Source of the DNA: Dasyornis broadbenti
Lineage: Eukaryota; Chordata; Aves; Passeriformes; Dasyornithidae
Length of the DNA: 64,000 bases
Reading direction: 5' to 3'
NCBI GenBank assembly: GCA_013397935.1
Contig: VZRN01005839.1
Location: 2,548,180 to 2,612,179 of the forward strand
This document shows positions 13,101 to 28,100 of the stretch, piece by piece (the stretch's first letter is position 1; each line of letters starts with the position of its first letter). The notes under the pieces are model-generated. The model ran no database searches, was not told the DNA's origin, and saw only the letters and a program-made list of their open reading frames with translations. A program made the position numbers and the translations under genes.

Positions 13101-16100
13101 TAGATAGCATCAGTCTTCTTTTGTTGACTGGTGCAGTCATTCCATAGAGGACCAACAGACAGGTCAGGCACAATCTGCCCTTAGTGAAGCTGTTCTGGCT
13201 GTCTTAGATCCCCTCCTTGGCTTCTCTGTGCCTTAACATTGCTTCCATGAGGATCTGTTCCGTGGTCTTCCCAGACACAGACGTGAGGCTAACCAGTCTG
13301 TAGTTCCCCAGATCTTCCTTTCTTCCCTTTGTAAAGAGAGGAGTGATATTTCCCTTTTTTCAGTCATTGCGGATTTTGCCTGACCACCATGACTTTTCAA
13401 ATATGATGTAAAGTGGCTTGGCAATGACATTAGCTCCACAGGGAGCTCCCTCAGGACCCTGGGATGCATCTCATCAGGTCCCATAAACTTGTGCCTATTC
13501 AGCTTCATCCAGTGGTGCCGAACCTGCTCTTTGCTCACAGTGGGAGCAACTTGGTTTCTAATTCCTGGTCAATTGCTAAAAAAACACTTCAGTTAAATTG
13601 TCATGAAGTTGTAGCTCTTGAGCATTTTTCCTCTGTTTTACAGGAAGGTGAGAAATTGCAGTACTTACTGGTTTTATTGATGGTTTTTTTATTCCTTTCT
13701 GTTCTTTTAGGGTTTCAAGATAGATTTAAATTGTAAACAGTTGACTGTCGACTTTGTGAACCAATCAGTGCTACAAATCAGCAGCCAGGATGTTGAAAGC
13801 AAACGCAGCGACAAAACTGATTTTGCAGAACAGCTTGGAGCAATGAACAGACGTTGGCAGATCCTGCAAGGCCTGATAACAGAAAAGGTAAAGAAAATAA
13901 ACTAACTGCTCTGAACTTTCAAAGTGCATAGAACAATAAGATTATAATGATTGGAAGCCTCTGCAGGTCATCTAGGTCCATCTCCTGCTCAAACAGAGCT
14001 AACTTTACAGTTAGATCAGATTGCACGGGGACTTGGTTATCTGAGTTTTGAAAATCTCCAAGGAGAGATTCCACAAACTCTTCTGCGTGGCTCATTCAGG
14101 CTTAACTACTCTGGTGGGGGACAAGTTTTTATCTTGTTCCCAATCAGAATTTCCTGTGTTTCAACTTGTGACTGTTATCTCTCCTTTTATTGTGTATCTC
14201 CCAGAATAGTCTGCCTCCATCTTCATGCCCCGCTATAAGGAGTGGACAGCACAGTGAGATGATTCCTTTGCCCTCTTTTCCCCAAGCTGAATGAAGCCAG
14301 GGTTTTTATTATGAACTCTGTTAAAAATACTAGATATGTTAAAATTTGAATGAAAAAACTGGTTTTAAATTCTGAAAGCACTGAATTCCAAGAAGGCAGT
14401 ACTTTGCATTGGTCTTCACTGGTTTATTTAATTGACCCATAATAAAGATAATTGTATGAGAAAGTATATACTCATTTCTCTTTGCAGATCCAACTCTTGG
14501 AAGGCCTGCAAGAATCCTGGACAGAATATGAAAATAATGTGCAGTGCCTAACAACTTGGTTTGAAACCCAAGAGAGGAAGCTGAAACAGCAACAAAAGAT
14601 TGGAGACCAGGCTTCAGTGCAAAATGCTTTGAAAGACTGTCAGGTAATGTTTGCTTATAAATAGTAATGTTCTATTTCCAAGAGTTTGAAACAACACGTG
14701 ACAAATCCATGTGAAATCTTCATATTGCTGCACTCACCAATTGCACAGCAAAGGAGAGATTTCATTCCAAAGGTGCACTCAGTAAAAGAAGAAGGAAGGA
14801 GCAATAATGTCCCAAAGTTGCTTAAAACCAACCAAAGTCACCATTGTTTTTACACTGGACATTTCAAAACATGCCAGGCATATTGAACTAGAAGACTGTC
14901 AAAGGACTATGTTGTCATATCTGTTTAGCCAGTCTTACGGAGTTTTTCTTCTTTTCGCTATCTTTCCTTCACCCTCCACTTTTTTCCATTCTTTTTCCAC
15001 CTCATATGTTCCACCTGACTATTCAGAGAAAAATGCTAGAATCCAAGGACGTTTTATGCTTTCATTCAGAAAGTTCAGAATCACTTTTTGTTGTTGTTTT
15101 TTTTTTTTCAAATATTTAACTACCCAGAAAAGGAAAGAGAATCATGATTACGGTGAGCAAAGATGAGATGAGGTAAAGTGCAGCTATACATAATGCACAT
15201 AAGTTCAAAACCACCACAGTTTTTCATGTGGAATTCATACAAGGACTACACAGCAGTGAACAGGCTATCACAGTTGTCTCTGAGCACCTTACTCAGAGTA
15301 GCAAATATTTAAGTAGTAAGAAGCTTACTTCAGGAGCTGTCAGGCCAGAGTTAAAACTTACAGATGTATAGGCAGAACAGATACTTTTGAATTCATAGAC
15401 AAGGCCTCTACACAGTATCAGGCATCACGTAATTTTTGTTCAAAGTATTTTGTCCTACCATATACTGTATAATAAATTTCACACCAGATGAAATTAAAAC
15501 TCTGTCAGGCCAACTGAAGGCACAAAATCTTGGTGTTCTCATCCCCATAAAAGGGAGCAAGGAAGTGTATTTATCTTGATGTGGCAGTCTTTCCTGCATT
15601 AATTTAATTAATGGGAAAAATACAATCTAGCATTCATCTCTTCACAAAGACAACAGCTGGAAATTTATTCAAATGAAATATATAAAAGAACTTACTCTGT
15701 ATTCACCAGTATATTAAACCCATCTTTGTTTCTATAAAGGCAAAAAGAGTGGTTAGGCCAGATATGTTAGAGGTCCAATTTTCTTCTGAAATTCTTGACC
15801 TAAGTTTTTAAACGGTCTGGAGTGCTTAGTTTCAATTCAGGTGTCTTTATGGTTTCAGCACAATAAACGCGTACAACTGAAGCAAGGGTAATTTAGCACA
15901 GCCTGGCATAATCAGTAGTCTGTGCTTGGCTGGAGTTCAAAGCTGAATCTGATTTATCACCTTTTTGGTTCCTTTTGGTCAGAGAAGTTAGCAATTACAC
16001 TTGGAGAGTTAGTTATGGATGGCAAGACTTTGATCAGCAGAGAAACAAATTGTTTAAGAAATAGCTGTGTCGGACACTCCCAAATATCCGGTTCAACTAG

Positions 16101-19100
16101 TACAAAAGCTGGAGTTTATTTATTAACCAATGTTAGTTGCTGCTTAGTGTCATATTAATAACTGAAGTAAACCATTTTTTCCCATCATAGCTTAGAAACA
16201 ATAATGCATCTTTAATTCAGAGATGAGTTTTAAATGATGAGTAAAAAAGCCCTTTCCCAAGAGAACCAGAAATATTTGCTGTTCTTGGTGTTTGAAACTT
16301 TTTACGTTCTTACATTTTGAATTTTGGAGCAACCTTGTATAAACTTCAATACTTTTTTTTAGTGCAAAGATCCACCTTTTGGAAAGTCAAATTTATTATG
16401 TTCAACTTCAAAGTGTTTGCATTGTTGTCAGCTGATTAAAAAATAGTGTACTATTCTGGCTGTGCTCTGGAACAAAGTCATGGCTAGATGTTTGAAGAAA
16501 TGTGAAATAATACAGAAAAAAAGCTGAGAATAAATAGTGCAGCAAAAATGCTCTCACAAATATATATAGACAAAATGTGTTGTATTTGTGCAGTGATAAA
16601 TTCTGTTAATAACAAGTGTTTGCAAGGCTGGTTAGAATTTTGCTCCACATACTTTCCGAACTATCGTAAAGTCTCTTATGGCAGTGGTTCATTTGTTGTG
16701 TTTTGGGATACATAGGGATTGAAATTTGTTGAAAGACATGGGTTTTCAAGTTGACCACAGTTTTGTTGTACTCTTTTCTTTCTCTGTTGATCTGTTTCTC
16801 TCAGTAAGGAGAGGCTTGCAGAAAATTAAAAAATAACCTGAGATCACATGGTGTACTAGTTAATGCAGGAGTAACACAAGGTTTCTCTCACCTCACAATC
16901 TGCTTTCTGTATCATACTGAGAGGTAAACACAAATTTGTGCTGGCCTGAAGCCTACAAGCCATACTTCCTCACTCTGCTCAGACTCAGTATTTGCGCTGC
17001 CTGAAGCCCCAGAGCTTCCGTATGAGTCAGAGCACTGCAGGACTTTTTTGGATCTCCCTGCACCATGCTATGAAATTATACAGGTAGTTTCCTGGCTAGG
17101 AATGAGCTTATGGGAGCGTGCTGTTTGACTCACAGTTTATTATCAAGTGGTCTTGTCCTTCATTTTCTGTCTTCACTCTCATGCTATTGAGGCATGAACA
17201 AAAGGCTATCAAGCTCGTTAATCCTTTCCCACAGCAAGTAGCTTTGAGGAGGCAATGAGGAGAATTCCTGCAGTCTGTTGCTTGTTGTCATTGGCTGAAC
17301 TTCAATGAACTTGTCATCTAGAAAGGGGAAAGGCTTGATGTCCTCAGGCAAGGGACTTTGCTGGGACCTGGCAAAGGAATAAAGACTTCACTTCATGTGA
17401 GGAGTCACAGCAAATTGACATCTTTCCCTAGAAATTAATTTCATCTTTTTCCTTGTGTGACAAAATTAATTTTTTCCAGAGGCTTGAGCCACCTTTGGAC
17501 TAACTAAAAAGCCCTCTTAGTGTTGCAGGACAAATTAAGACACACAGCATTTTTCTCTCTACCAAGTAGATTCCCCGAAGAGGCCAGAGTCTGCTCTCTG
17601 GAAATCCACAGTACTGAGCTTGCTGTACACCCTCCTTGCCACCCCAAGGTTATTGAACACGATTTCATGGTCACTGCAGCCCAGGTTGCCCTTGAGGTTC
17701 ACATTCCCCACCAGCCCCTCCTTGTTTGTGAGACAGAGGTCCAGTATAGCATCTGTTCTCATTAACTTCTCTACCACTTGGAGAAGGAAGTTGTCATCAA
17801 TGCATTCCAGGAACGTTCTAAATTCTTATGCCCTCTGTTGTCCCTCCAACAGATACTGAGGTGGTTGAATTCCCCCATGAGGACCAGGGCTTGAGAGTGT
17901 GGGTCTGCTCCTCTCTGTTAAATCGTCCACTTGATCTTCCTGGTTAGGTGGCCTGTAGCAGACCTCACTTTAATGTCACCTGTCCCTGTCCTTCCTTTAA
18001 TCCTGACTCAAAAGTTTTCACTCAGCTCCTCATCCATCCCCAGACAGAGTTCCATACTCTCTAATGGGTCATTGACAGAAAAGGGAAACACTCACTCATC
18101 TTTCTTGTCTGTCCTTCCTAAAGAGTTTGTATTCCTGCATTCCAACACTGCAGTCATAGCAGCTGTCCCACCATGTCTCAGTGACAGCAGCCCTGCAGGT
18201 GTGCACGTCTCCAGTTCCTCTTGTTTATTCCCTATCCTTTGTGTGTTTGCCTAGATGTACTAAAGCTAGGCCCTGCTGTCCTATTTTTAGTGTGTTTTGT
18301 ACTCTTACACAAAGATTACACAAAAGTTTTATGCAGAGGAAATTCTTCTATTTAAATTAAAAGCAAGCTACTAGACGTTAAAGGAACGTAAAATATTCAG
18401 AGAAATTGCTGATGAGTTATGAATCCCTTGAGAATAAAAAGTCAAAATATGCCAGCATGTCTCCTAATTTTTAAACTAAGGAGCTTATGGGCATCTTTTC
18501 TATATCATGGTATTATTTAGCCAATTAAACAAGCAAAATACTCAAGTACCTTCTTTTTTTTTTTTCCAGGAATTAGAAGAATCAATAAGAACAAAGGAAA
18601 AAGAAGTAGAAAATGTAGAACAAAGTGGTCTTTCTTTGGTACAGAACAAGAAAGAAGAAGTCTGTTCTGCTGTTATGAATACACTGCAAGAAATTAACCA
18701 TTCCTGGGCCAATTTGGATCATATGGTAAAAGAATCATTAAGTTGCAAATTACAGCTCTAGGAATGAGGCATGGAGGAGAGGGAGAACTAGCATTTGCAG
18801 CTAGTGGATTTCTTCTGTGTTGCAGGGGAGGAGATTCTGAATCATGTCCCTCTTTCCATCTCTCCATCTGTCAATCCCCAAGTTTGTGTGTACACTCCAC
18901 ATAAAATGGGTATAATATTTCTTGTTTCAAGGATGCTTTTAATCATTGTAATTGAAACTTTTTGGATGCTGCCTGATATTTAGTGTAAAGGTACCAAATT
19001 ATCTATAGGGAAGTAACTTCTCAAGCCCACAGGTCTCATGGAATAAGGAAGAGATCAGCATTAATTTTCAACATTCAAAGTTTGATCAACATCAGTCTGC

Positions 19101-22100
19101 CTTCACAGGAGGAATGCAATGTGTTAGTGCTAGCCTCTCTGCTGACTTCCAGAGGCTAATTTGCCTGCCTTAGGGGTATGTGAGGTCTCAAGCAATTTTT
19201 CTTGATCCTGCTTTGGACCAAAGTAAAATGAGTTTTGACATCTGTTCAGTCTCTTCAATCCAACATCCAGCCTTTCTAAAATCAAGCAGAACTTTGTGCT
19301 TTAAGGCCAGTTGATGGTTGTACAAAATCTTCATTCTCCACCAGGTTTGAGATTAGACATGTAGGACTAGAAGATTGTGAGATCCCAAGGAAGAAAATAT
19401 TTTGAACAAACCCCAAATAGCTTGAATGCTTTTAATTCACTTTTATTTTTATTTCTCTCTCCTCCCAGGTTAGCCAGCTGAAGATACTGTTGCAATCTGT
19501 TCTTGATCAGTGGACCATTTACAAAGTTGCTTATGAAGAACTGAACAGCTACTTGACAGAAGCCAGATATTCTTTGTCCCGTTTTTATCTTCTTACTGGT
19601 TCTTTGGAAGCTGTGAAAGTCCAAGTTGATAAACTTCAGGTGAGAAGACTTAATTTTGTCTGAGATTGCATGGATGCAGATAACTGTACATTTTGGTTCA
19701 GAAGAAGTGAAAGTGCAGACATACTGGCACATTAAAATCACATGACATTAAGAGAACACATTATAAACCAGCCATTGCATTTTTCTTGTTGCAGAAAAAT
19801 AAAATTGAGGTAGTTGTTTTCTTTTTAAATTTTTTATGTCATTCTTTGTAATTCTGAACTGTACCATCAAGCTGTTACAAGTTTTAAAGTCATGGTAATG
19901 GCCATTAAAACTAAAATTTCTCATGCTAGTTCATCAGGCTTCAGAGCTACAGGCACATGCTGAGATCACATTTTTACCCCCCCTCCAGCCTCGCAGTAGA
20001 TTGATGATCAAAATAAATAATGATCCAAAAGCTGAGATACTCATATGTTGAAATACTGTTTACCACTGTAAGAAAAGCACAAAATACAATGAGACTCACA
20101 TTACAAAATTATAAATTAATTTTAATGGAAATTAATTAATTTAATTAAATATTCAAATTATTGTTCTATTATTTAGAAGAACCTTTTATTTCAAAGAAAG
20201 TTGTCATCTTTGAAATCAAAAATAACTGTAAACATTCCAGATGCCTATAGTAGAACAACTTCTGTTTTTCTTATTCTGGTCTTCTGTTGGTATTTACCAG
20301 CAAATTTAAATTCACATTATAATTTACATATTTGTATGATTTGAAGTCCGGACATATATAAAGCAAAATTATCTAAGCATGGACAGCACTTTCAAAACCA
20401 GGGTTTAAGGAGAATCCAAGAAAAGAAAAAGCATTTTTACAGAGTCACAGAGTGGGTAAGGTTGGAAGGGACCACAGGGGGTCATCTGGTCCAACCTCCC
20501 TGCTCAAGCAGGGTGATCCCAGAGCACATGGCACAGGATTGTGTCCAGATGGTTCCTGGATATTCCCCGTGAGGGAGATTCTACAGCCTCTCTGGGCAGT
20601 CTGTTCCAGTGCTTGGTCACCTGCACAATAAAGAATTTCTTCCTCATGTTCTGGTGGAATTTCCTCTGCATCTGTTTCTGCCCATTGCCTCTTGTCCTAG
20701 TGGTTGGCACCACTAGAAGAGCCTGGCTCCATTTTCTTGGCACCCCAGCTTTAGATATTCATATACAATAATGAAGTCCACTCTCAGCTGTCTCTTCTTG
20801 AGGCTCAACAGGTTCAGCTCCCTCAGCCTTTCCTCCTAAGAGAGATGCTCCAGTCCCTCATCAGCTTCATTTCCCTCCGCTGGACAAACACACTTTTCCC
20901 TGACAGACAACTTCAGAATGATAACTGAAAGAGTGAGAACCTTATTTTCCAAAGAAGACTTTCTTTATGTTGTTACTTTTTCATCTTGTTCTAAACAGAA
21001 GAATGTTACTTAATTAGTTTTCTTCCATCTTTTAGGTTTTTATTTCTGAATCAGTCCATGTGCTTACTCATTCTGTACAGAAGTACTTGTTTAGAATAAT
21101 TTATTTTACCAGATTTTTATATTTTGCAAAAATACGAGGTCAGGATTTACTTTTTGCTAAATTCCATATAAAATCAAATTAATCTAAGAACAATTTTTGT
21201 ATTAAACAATCTTCTATTTATATCAAACACATGAAATCAAGTTTTCAGTCGTAATCTAATGCAATTGATACATACCACTTTGAAATGTTTCTACATAATG
21301 GAATTTTAATACCTCATGGTTTGGTTTGGTTTTGTTTTGTGTTGTTATTATTCTGCTTTAGAGCCTACAAGATGAATTGGAAAAACAAGAGACTAGCTTA
21401 CAGAAATTTGGTTCTGTGACCAATGAACTGTTGAAAGAATGTCATCCACCCGTGACTGAAACACTTACCAACACTTTGAAAGAAGTGAATATGAGGTAGA
21501 AAATGTCTGTGTTTTAAACTTTAATTTCAGTATCAAATCTTTAGTTATCCATTACCCAGTATTCCATTATTCCTATTTTTGTTATATTTTGTTATTTTAA
21601 GTTTCTGGGGTCATGAGGGGCTTGTTGGAACAGGTAGGATTATTCCTTTTGCCAAGGACTGGAGTCGAACTCTACTGCTCATAATAAATGAAATGCATTC
21701 TCCAACAAGCATTTGGACATTAATGTCAGTACTTTTGCTCCATGCTTGATTGCCAACCAAGATTCATAAATGCCATGCCAGAAAATAATACTGCACTTGA
21801 AATTTGAGAATTGTGTCTGAAAATTTTGTTTGCAATGCTTCAATGGTTTGCATCAGGTTCCCCAAATTTTAGGTTGCTATTTCTAGTTGTAGGAAGGGCA
21901 TCATAGGCAGGAAGGTCTAAGCCCCTCACCAGTACCTTGGCAAAAAGCTTCCCCAACTTTGAATTCTGACAAGAACCAGTATAAGGGTTTACTCAGAGCA
22001 GATACAGGAAGGAAGGATCAAAAAAAAAAAAAAAACTAGTTTGGTGGTAAACAGAATCATACCAAATCTATTTTAATCTGTGTTCAGTCCTGTCCTAGAA

Positions 22101-25100
22101 ACTGGAAGTGCAGGGAGGGATTATTTAACCCCATTTCGAAAAAGAATTCAACACTTTCAGTGATGGCTGACAGAATTTTTACTTCAAAAACTTTGCTTTT
22201 CATCATATAATACTAATGCAGAAATATTGTGATTTTCTTCAGTAAAGAAACAATTAGACAGTTTGGTAACTACCAGCAGATTTGAGAAAGTATGTGTTCC
22301 TGGTTGCTGTTAGAGCAAAAAATTCAATAGGGGTTATTACAGACAAGAATTCAAAGGGAGATTAGATATTTAATTGAATAACAGAAATACAAAGAGTTTT
22401 AATATGTCTGGGAGTATTTTATAAACAAGTTACACAGAGTTTTATGACTTTAAATACTGTGTCAGAGTTTGGGAGGAAATAGCAAGAGAAGAAATGGTTT
22501 CTTGTTTACACCTGTTCTGGGACACCTAGGCCCTCGCAGGAACCTGCTATTGGCAGTGCATGGTTGGTCATGGATGCACTGTGATGCTGAGGGTACTAAG
22601 TGGAAGTTGCAGGAGGTTCACTTCGAAAACTGTGCTACAGCTCTGATACAAGCATTAATAACCAGCATCCAAGATGTGGAACAGATCAGGCACACTGTGA
22701 TAGGTCAGAACAGCCTAGCAGCATATTTCTTGGTTTGTTTTTTTTTTTCCCACCAAATGTCTGGATCTTGATTATTACCACATTTTTAAAAAGTCAAGAA
22801 ACCATGGGAAACAGCAGAGAGGAAGAGGGACATGTATAGTTATAGTGGACTCCCAGGCTTGCATCACTCATGCAGTCTCTTCACCAGGTGGAACAACCTT
22901 CTGCAGGAGATTGCAGAGCGGCTGCGTGCCAGCAGGGCCCTGCTCCAGCTGTGGCAGAGGTACAAGGACTGTTACCAGCAGTGCTCCTCCACAGTCCATC
23001 AGAGGGAAAACCAGGCCAATGAACTCCTAAAGACTGCAACCAGCAAAGACATCGCTGATGATGAAGTTACTACTTGGATTCAGAACTGCAATGTATGTTC
23101 AGTTAAGCTGTGCAGTTTTTCTCAGCTCTGTGGGCTAAAAAGAATCTCAAGAGGCTCTCCATTACTAAACTCTATAGTTGATGTTCTGGAATCTTGTATA
23201 CTAGCATATTTCATTTTACTGATGCAGCTTAGGCACAGGAGAGACATCTATACATCTGCTACCCAAATCTCATGAGTGTCTCTAAATTTTGATCCCTCCA
23301 TTAGTTGTGGGGTTGTTTCAGAAGCCTGTATCTGAAGTCTTCTGTCTGGAGAAGGTGGATAAATTATATAATTTGATTCAGCCTTAAGTTTCTGCTTAAT
23401 GAAGGTATTCTTGCTTGGGAAAGTATCTCTGCCAAGTCTTTTGAGTTTGTTATAATAGAAAGAAATACAAAATCTTTTGACTATATTCCCACCAACTGAG
23501 ACCATTCACTTTTCAGAATGATGGGGATGTCTTTATCCTTCCTAATGGAAGGACATCAATCACTCTCAAACCTTGAGGTTCTTCCTTTTTCAAGATTGTA
23601 TCTCAAGGCAGCAGAATAGTTTATCTCCTCTGTGTGCTTACATTTAGGTTCTTTTGAGCTTAAGTTAATGTTAAGTGTCATTGACAAAAAATAAAATACT
23701 AATTGTCTCAATGTAAGCAAACCAATTGCAATGAGAAAAAGATACATGTTAGTGTTTAAAAAATAAACATGTTCATGATTTTTTGGAGCATTTGCTGCCA
23801 TGGTCAGGCACCATGGACTGGCAGTTCAAGTTGTTCAGTTCACATAATTTATTTCCCGATGTCCCATTCTTTAACCATTATATTAGGCCACTTACAAAAG
23901 TTATTTTTTCATCTCTCTTGCTAAATCATAGCAGGAAGAAAAGGGAGGTCTGTGCCTGAATCAATTCACAGTGAGGGCTGCCATTGCTTAGGACCATCAT
24001 GTCAGTAAATTCAAAAGGTTTCTTTCAACAATTATTGCCTCATCAATAACTCAGGCTTGCTCAAAGGTAGCTGAGCAGTGTCTGTTTTCTGTTTATTTCT
24101 GTATAGGTACTTTGACATGTCTTTTTCATTCTACGTCATACAGAATGTACCTGGAAACTTTGATATTGAAATGCAGTAGTAAATATAAGTTAATGTAGTG
24201 CTGGTGTTCTGTCATTTCATTCTTCCTTTAAATCAGAGGGTGATTACATCACCAGACTCTCAGGTTAACTATTCATGTCTGTATTCAATGTGTTGCCACA
24301 GGATGTACTCACGGATTTGAAAACAGCACAGGAGTCACTGGTTGTTCTTCAAGAATTGGGGGAGGAGCTAAAAAGCCAGGTGGAGGCTTCAGCAGCAGCA
24401 GCCATACAGTCTGAGCATCTGTCTCTGAACCAGAATCTGTCAACCCTAGAACAGACTCTCCGCAAGCAACAGGCTGCACTTCAGGTATGCAGACAGTGTT
24501 TACAGTCATTGAATGTGATCATCCTGTGGTAACTGAAAACACATAAATTAGCTAAATCTGCCTAGGAAGAGAGGGTAGTGTTACCTGTTTATCAGCCTTC
24601 CCTAGAATTCCCTGGAAGCCAAAGCTGAGAGTAGAAAATATGCTCAAGTCCAGCACAGAGACCTTGTAAGAAGGTCCAAGTTCTGGGAAAAGGATAACAA
24701 ACCTCATGGAGGAAAATGTCTGTCTGGAATGCCATGGTGGCCATGCTTTCTGCACACTACAATAGTGCTAACAGCTGGATCCACAACTGTTGCTACCCTG
24801 AAGACAACTACTCATCCCACCTATTTCTTTAACAGTAAAAGAAATTAGAGATTCTGAATATTGTGTAGAATTGATTTTTGCTGTTCCTCTTAATGTCAGT
24901 GACCAGACTGACACCTGCCATTTGTGTCAAAGCCTGTTTAGTAGATGTTGCTTGTGTCACCAGGGACTAAAGAGCAAAAAAGACTGGATGAATATATTCC
25001 ATAGGAAACTATTTGATTGAAAAAGCCACAAATAGAGCAGCTTCTGTTTGAGAGAAAAGAGGATTTACCCAAGAAATCCAGCAGTGTCTGGGATGTGCTT

Positions 25101-28100
25101 ATAGTGTCACTGTACTGTGAGGAGACAAAACACAAGAAAAGTTCTTAGTTTAAAATTGCGGTAAGAGTGACTGGTTCTCTCTGCTGGCAATAAATTGAAC
25201 AGAGGAGTTACTTTCATAAAAGAAAGTTAGAAAAGGTTATCTATTTCAAGGTAAGGACATATTTATGCACTTTGCTGAAATGTTGCATTTGCTGTGATCA
25301 AAAATCCTCTTCTAACCTAAAAAAATACCCAATAATTCCATAGTCTGCAAGCAAAGCAACAGTTACAATTGCTCCTAGCCAATTCAACAAAGCAAGTCTG
25401 TAATGAGAATAACCAGGAGTGTAATGTCAATAAGGAGGAGGCTGTGAAGCCAGAGTTATTAACTGCAGATCCTTTTGTATTCAAGGCTGGAGTCCTGGAC
25501 TATCAAACCTTTGCCAAGAACCTGGAAGTCCTGGAGACCTGGATAACAGAAGCAGAAGAAACATTGAAAGAACAGGATCCCAGTCACTCATCTGATGTCT
25601 CAGCAATACAGAGCAGAATGGAGCAACTCAAGGTGACTAATAAGTGAAGGAAGTGCTGGGGTTTTTCTTCTGTTGGTCTGGTTATTTGTAGTGCAGGGTA
25701 TGCACAGATATCATACATGCATTCTGTACGTTCTAAAGGACTATCACTCATGAAAAGTGTAAGACTGAGAACTTGAACTTTGATGGCAGTCAGGCAATGA
25801 TTGTTAATTTGTCCCTGAGTAAAGATAAAAAGGACAGTCAAACAGTTCAGAATAAAATTAATAACAGATCAAAATGGGAATGGAAACTTTAGCAGTTTTT
25901 GGAGATTTCCTTCATCTTGTTTTCTTGCAACTTTTTTTAAAATTTATTCAGTTCCTGTCTTAGTAGTATCTCATTTAGGTATGAAGTAATTTGTACATTT
26001 GGGGTAACTGATATACTGAAGAAACATTCATGCTGTGTACTGTGTGATCTGCATTTGAGGTCTTGCACACTTTTCTTTTATCAGAGGCCATGACAGGAAG
26101 TTGCTGAACTTTGCCATCGAGGCTGTTTTTGTTGTTTTAATCGTCCGTCATTTTTCTACCATGATTAACTATAGACAGAATTCCACTTTGGACATGCTAA
26201 AAGGCAGAGCATTTTCCTTATGCAGTGAATTGAGTATTTCTGCACTGCAAAACAAAAACCTAAAAATAAAAAGTTGAATAATTTCAATGGGAATTTACCA
26301 GCCTAGAATTCAGGCTAAGAAACAAGGAAAAAGGCTCACTTATTTTGACTGTATAAACATATGGCTTCAAACACCAGCCTACTTCTACAGCTCGGAGCTG
26401 TAAATCCCAGTTCAGCAAAATACTTCAGTGCAATTTGAGTATACTTCTCTGCACACACTTAAACATGAACACAAGTTTTCTCCTGGTCTGGGACCAGAAG
26501 ATGAAAACTGGAAAGGCAATTTTTTCCTGGCGTAGAGATTGCTTACCACTTGGTGGCAACCAAGGCTGTTCTAAATAGAACTGAGTGTTAGCTCATAATT
26601 TTGAAGTCAAAAATAATGTAATCCCTGAACTTCCCAGTTATCATTTTTATTGTTTGTTGCAGAGTCAGATGTTGAAGTTCAGCAGCATGGCCCCAGATTT
26701 GGACCGTCTTAATGAGCTGGGTTACAGGCTTCCTCTGAATGACAAAGAAATCAAAAGGATGCAGAATCTGAACAGACATTGGTCTCTGATCTCATCTCAG
26801 ACTACAGAGAGATTCAGGTGGGGCTAAATAAAGATTGTTACAAGTTAGAAAGTATTTCTTTTGCAGAATATAGAAAATATTTCAGATATTTCATTGACCA
26901 GAGTTCCTTTTCTTTGGTTGTACTGATAAGTAAAGAGCAAAGCCACTGAGCTGAGACATTGGTTTTGCCACAAGTTAACAGGAGTAGGACTGCTACTTTT
27001 CCAAGTATTGACTGAATAAATTGAATGAGGCAGCTAAGTGGGAAAGCTGTTACCATCTGATTTGGAATTACCTGAATCAATCTCTCTTTATTTCTTTCAG
27101 TAAGCTGCAATCTTTCTTGCTGCAGCAGCAGACCTTCTTGGAGAAATGTGGGACCTGGATGGATTTATTAGTTCAGACTGAGCAGAAGCTGGCAGTAGAG
27201 GTTTCAGGAAACTACCAAAAGCTTTTAGAGCAACAAAGGGAACACGAGGCAAGTAATCATGTATATGTATACACAGCTAAAACACACAGTATTTGTACAT
27301 AAAAGGACTGCACATTCTTTTTTTGAATGATACAATATCATGCCTTGAATTGTATTTGTCTGCACTATATGAGGATAAGTTAAAAACAGAAGCAGGCAAA
27401 GATGTCAATAATAACCAGCGTGGAGGAGGACATGAGTGTCTGTGTTTGTGTGTATAATGCATCACTGTGCCTATGAGTGCATGTCCCCTACGTTTAGTCT
27501 ACTTCAGATTGGTTTGTACCAAGGAAATCTAAGCTCCTATAAAAAACTAACAATTCTCATGCCATTTTGCTCTTTGCCTTCACTCATAACTGCAGAAAAT
27601 CTCTATTCTGATTTTGTTTATTTGTTACTAAATTAGCAATGCATCTAGCATTTGAAGAGCATGTTAAAGGAAGTTTTCTGTCAAATTCTAAGTTATATAT
27701 TTCACCATGGGGTCTCCATTTGATAACATTTCCTTGGAGAACAAACTGATTTGGTCTTTTCTGCTTGCTGGAGTCATTTGTCTGTTTGTAACAAATCAAG
27801 AACTAGCATAGCCTTTGCTGCAGGGAAAAACTGATTCAGAGTTTTTACTAGTACTAGATTCAGAGTTTATGATTCTTCTGTGAAGTCGAGTGGTGCACAT
27901 TTTTTCTCCACCCATATTGTTGCTGCCAAGAATCCTGGTAAAGATCAAGTAAAAGAAGTCAATTTTCATACCAGGGCTCCCATGTGGCCACAGTAGTTTC
28001 AGTTCCCACAACTTTTTCAGCTGACCTTCCCCTAGACTCAGGGAAGGAAGAGTTACAGGAAGAGTTATGACCTTCCCCCTCTCTTGCCTTATATCTCACA

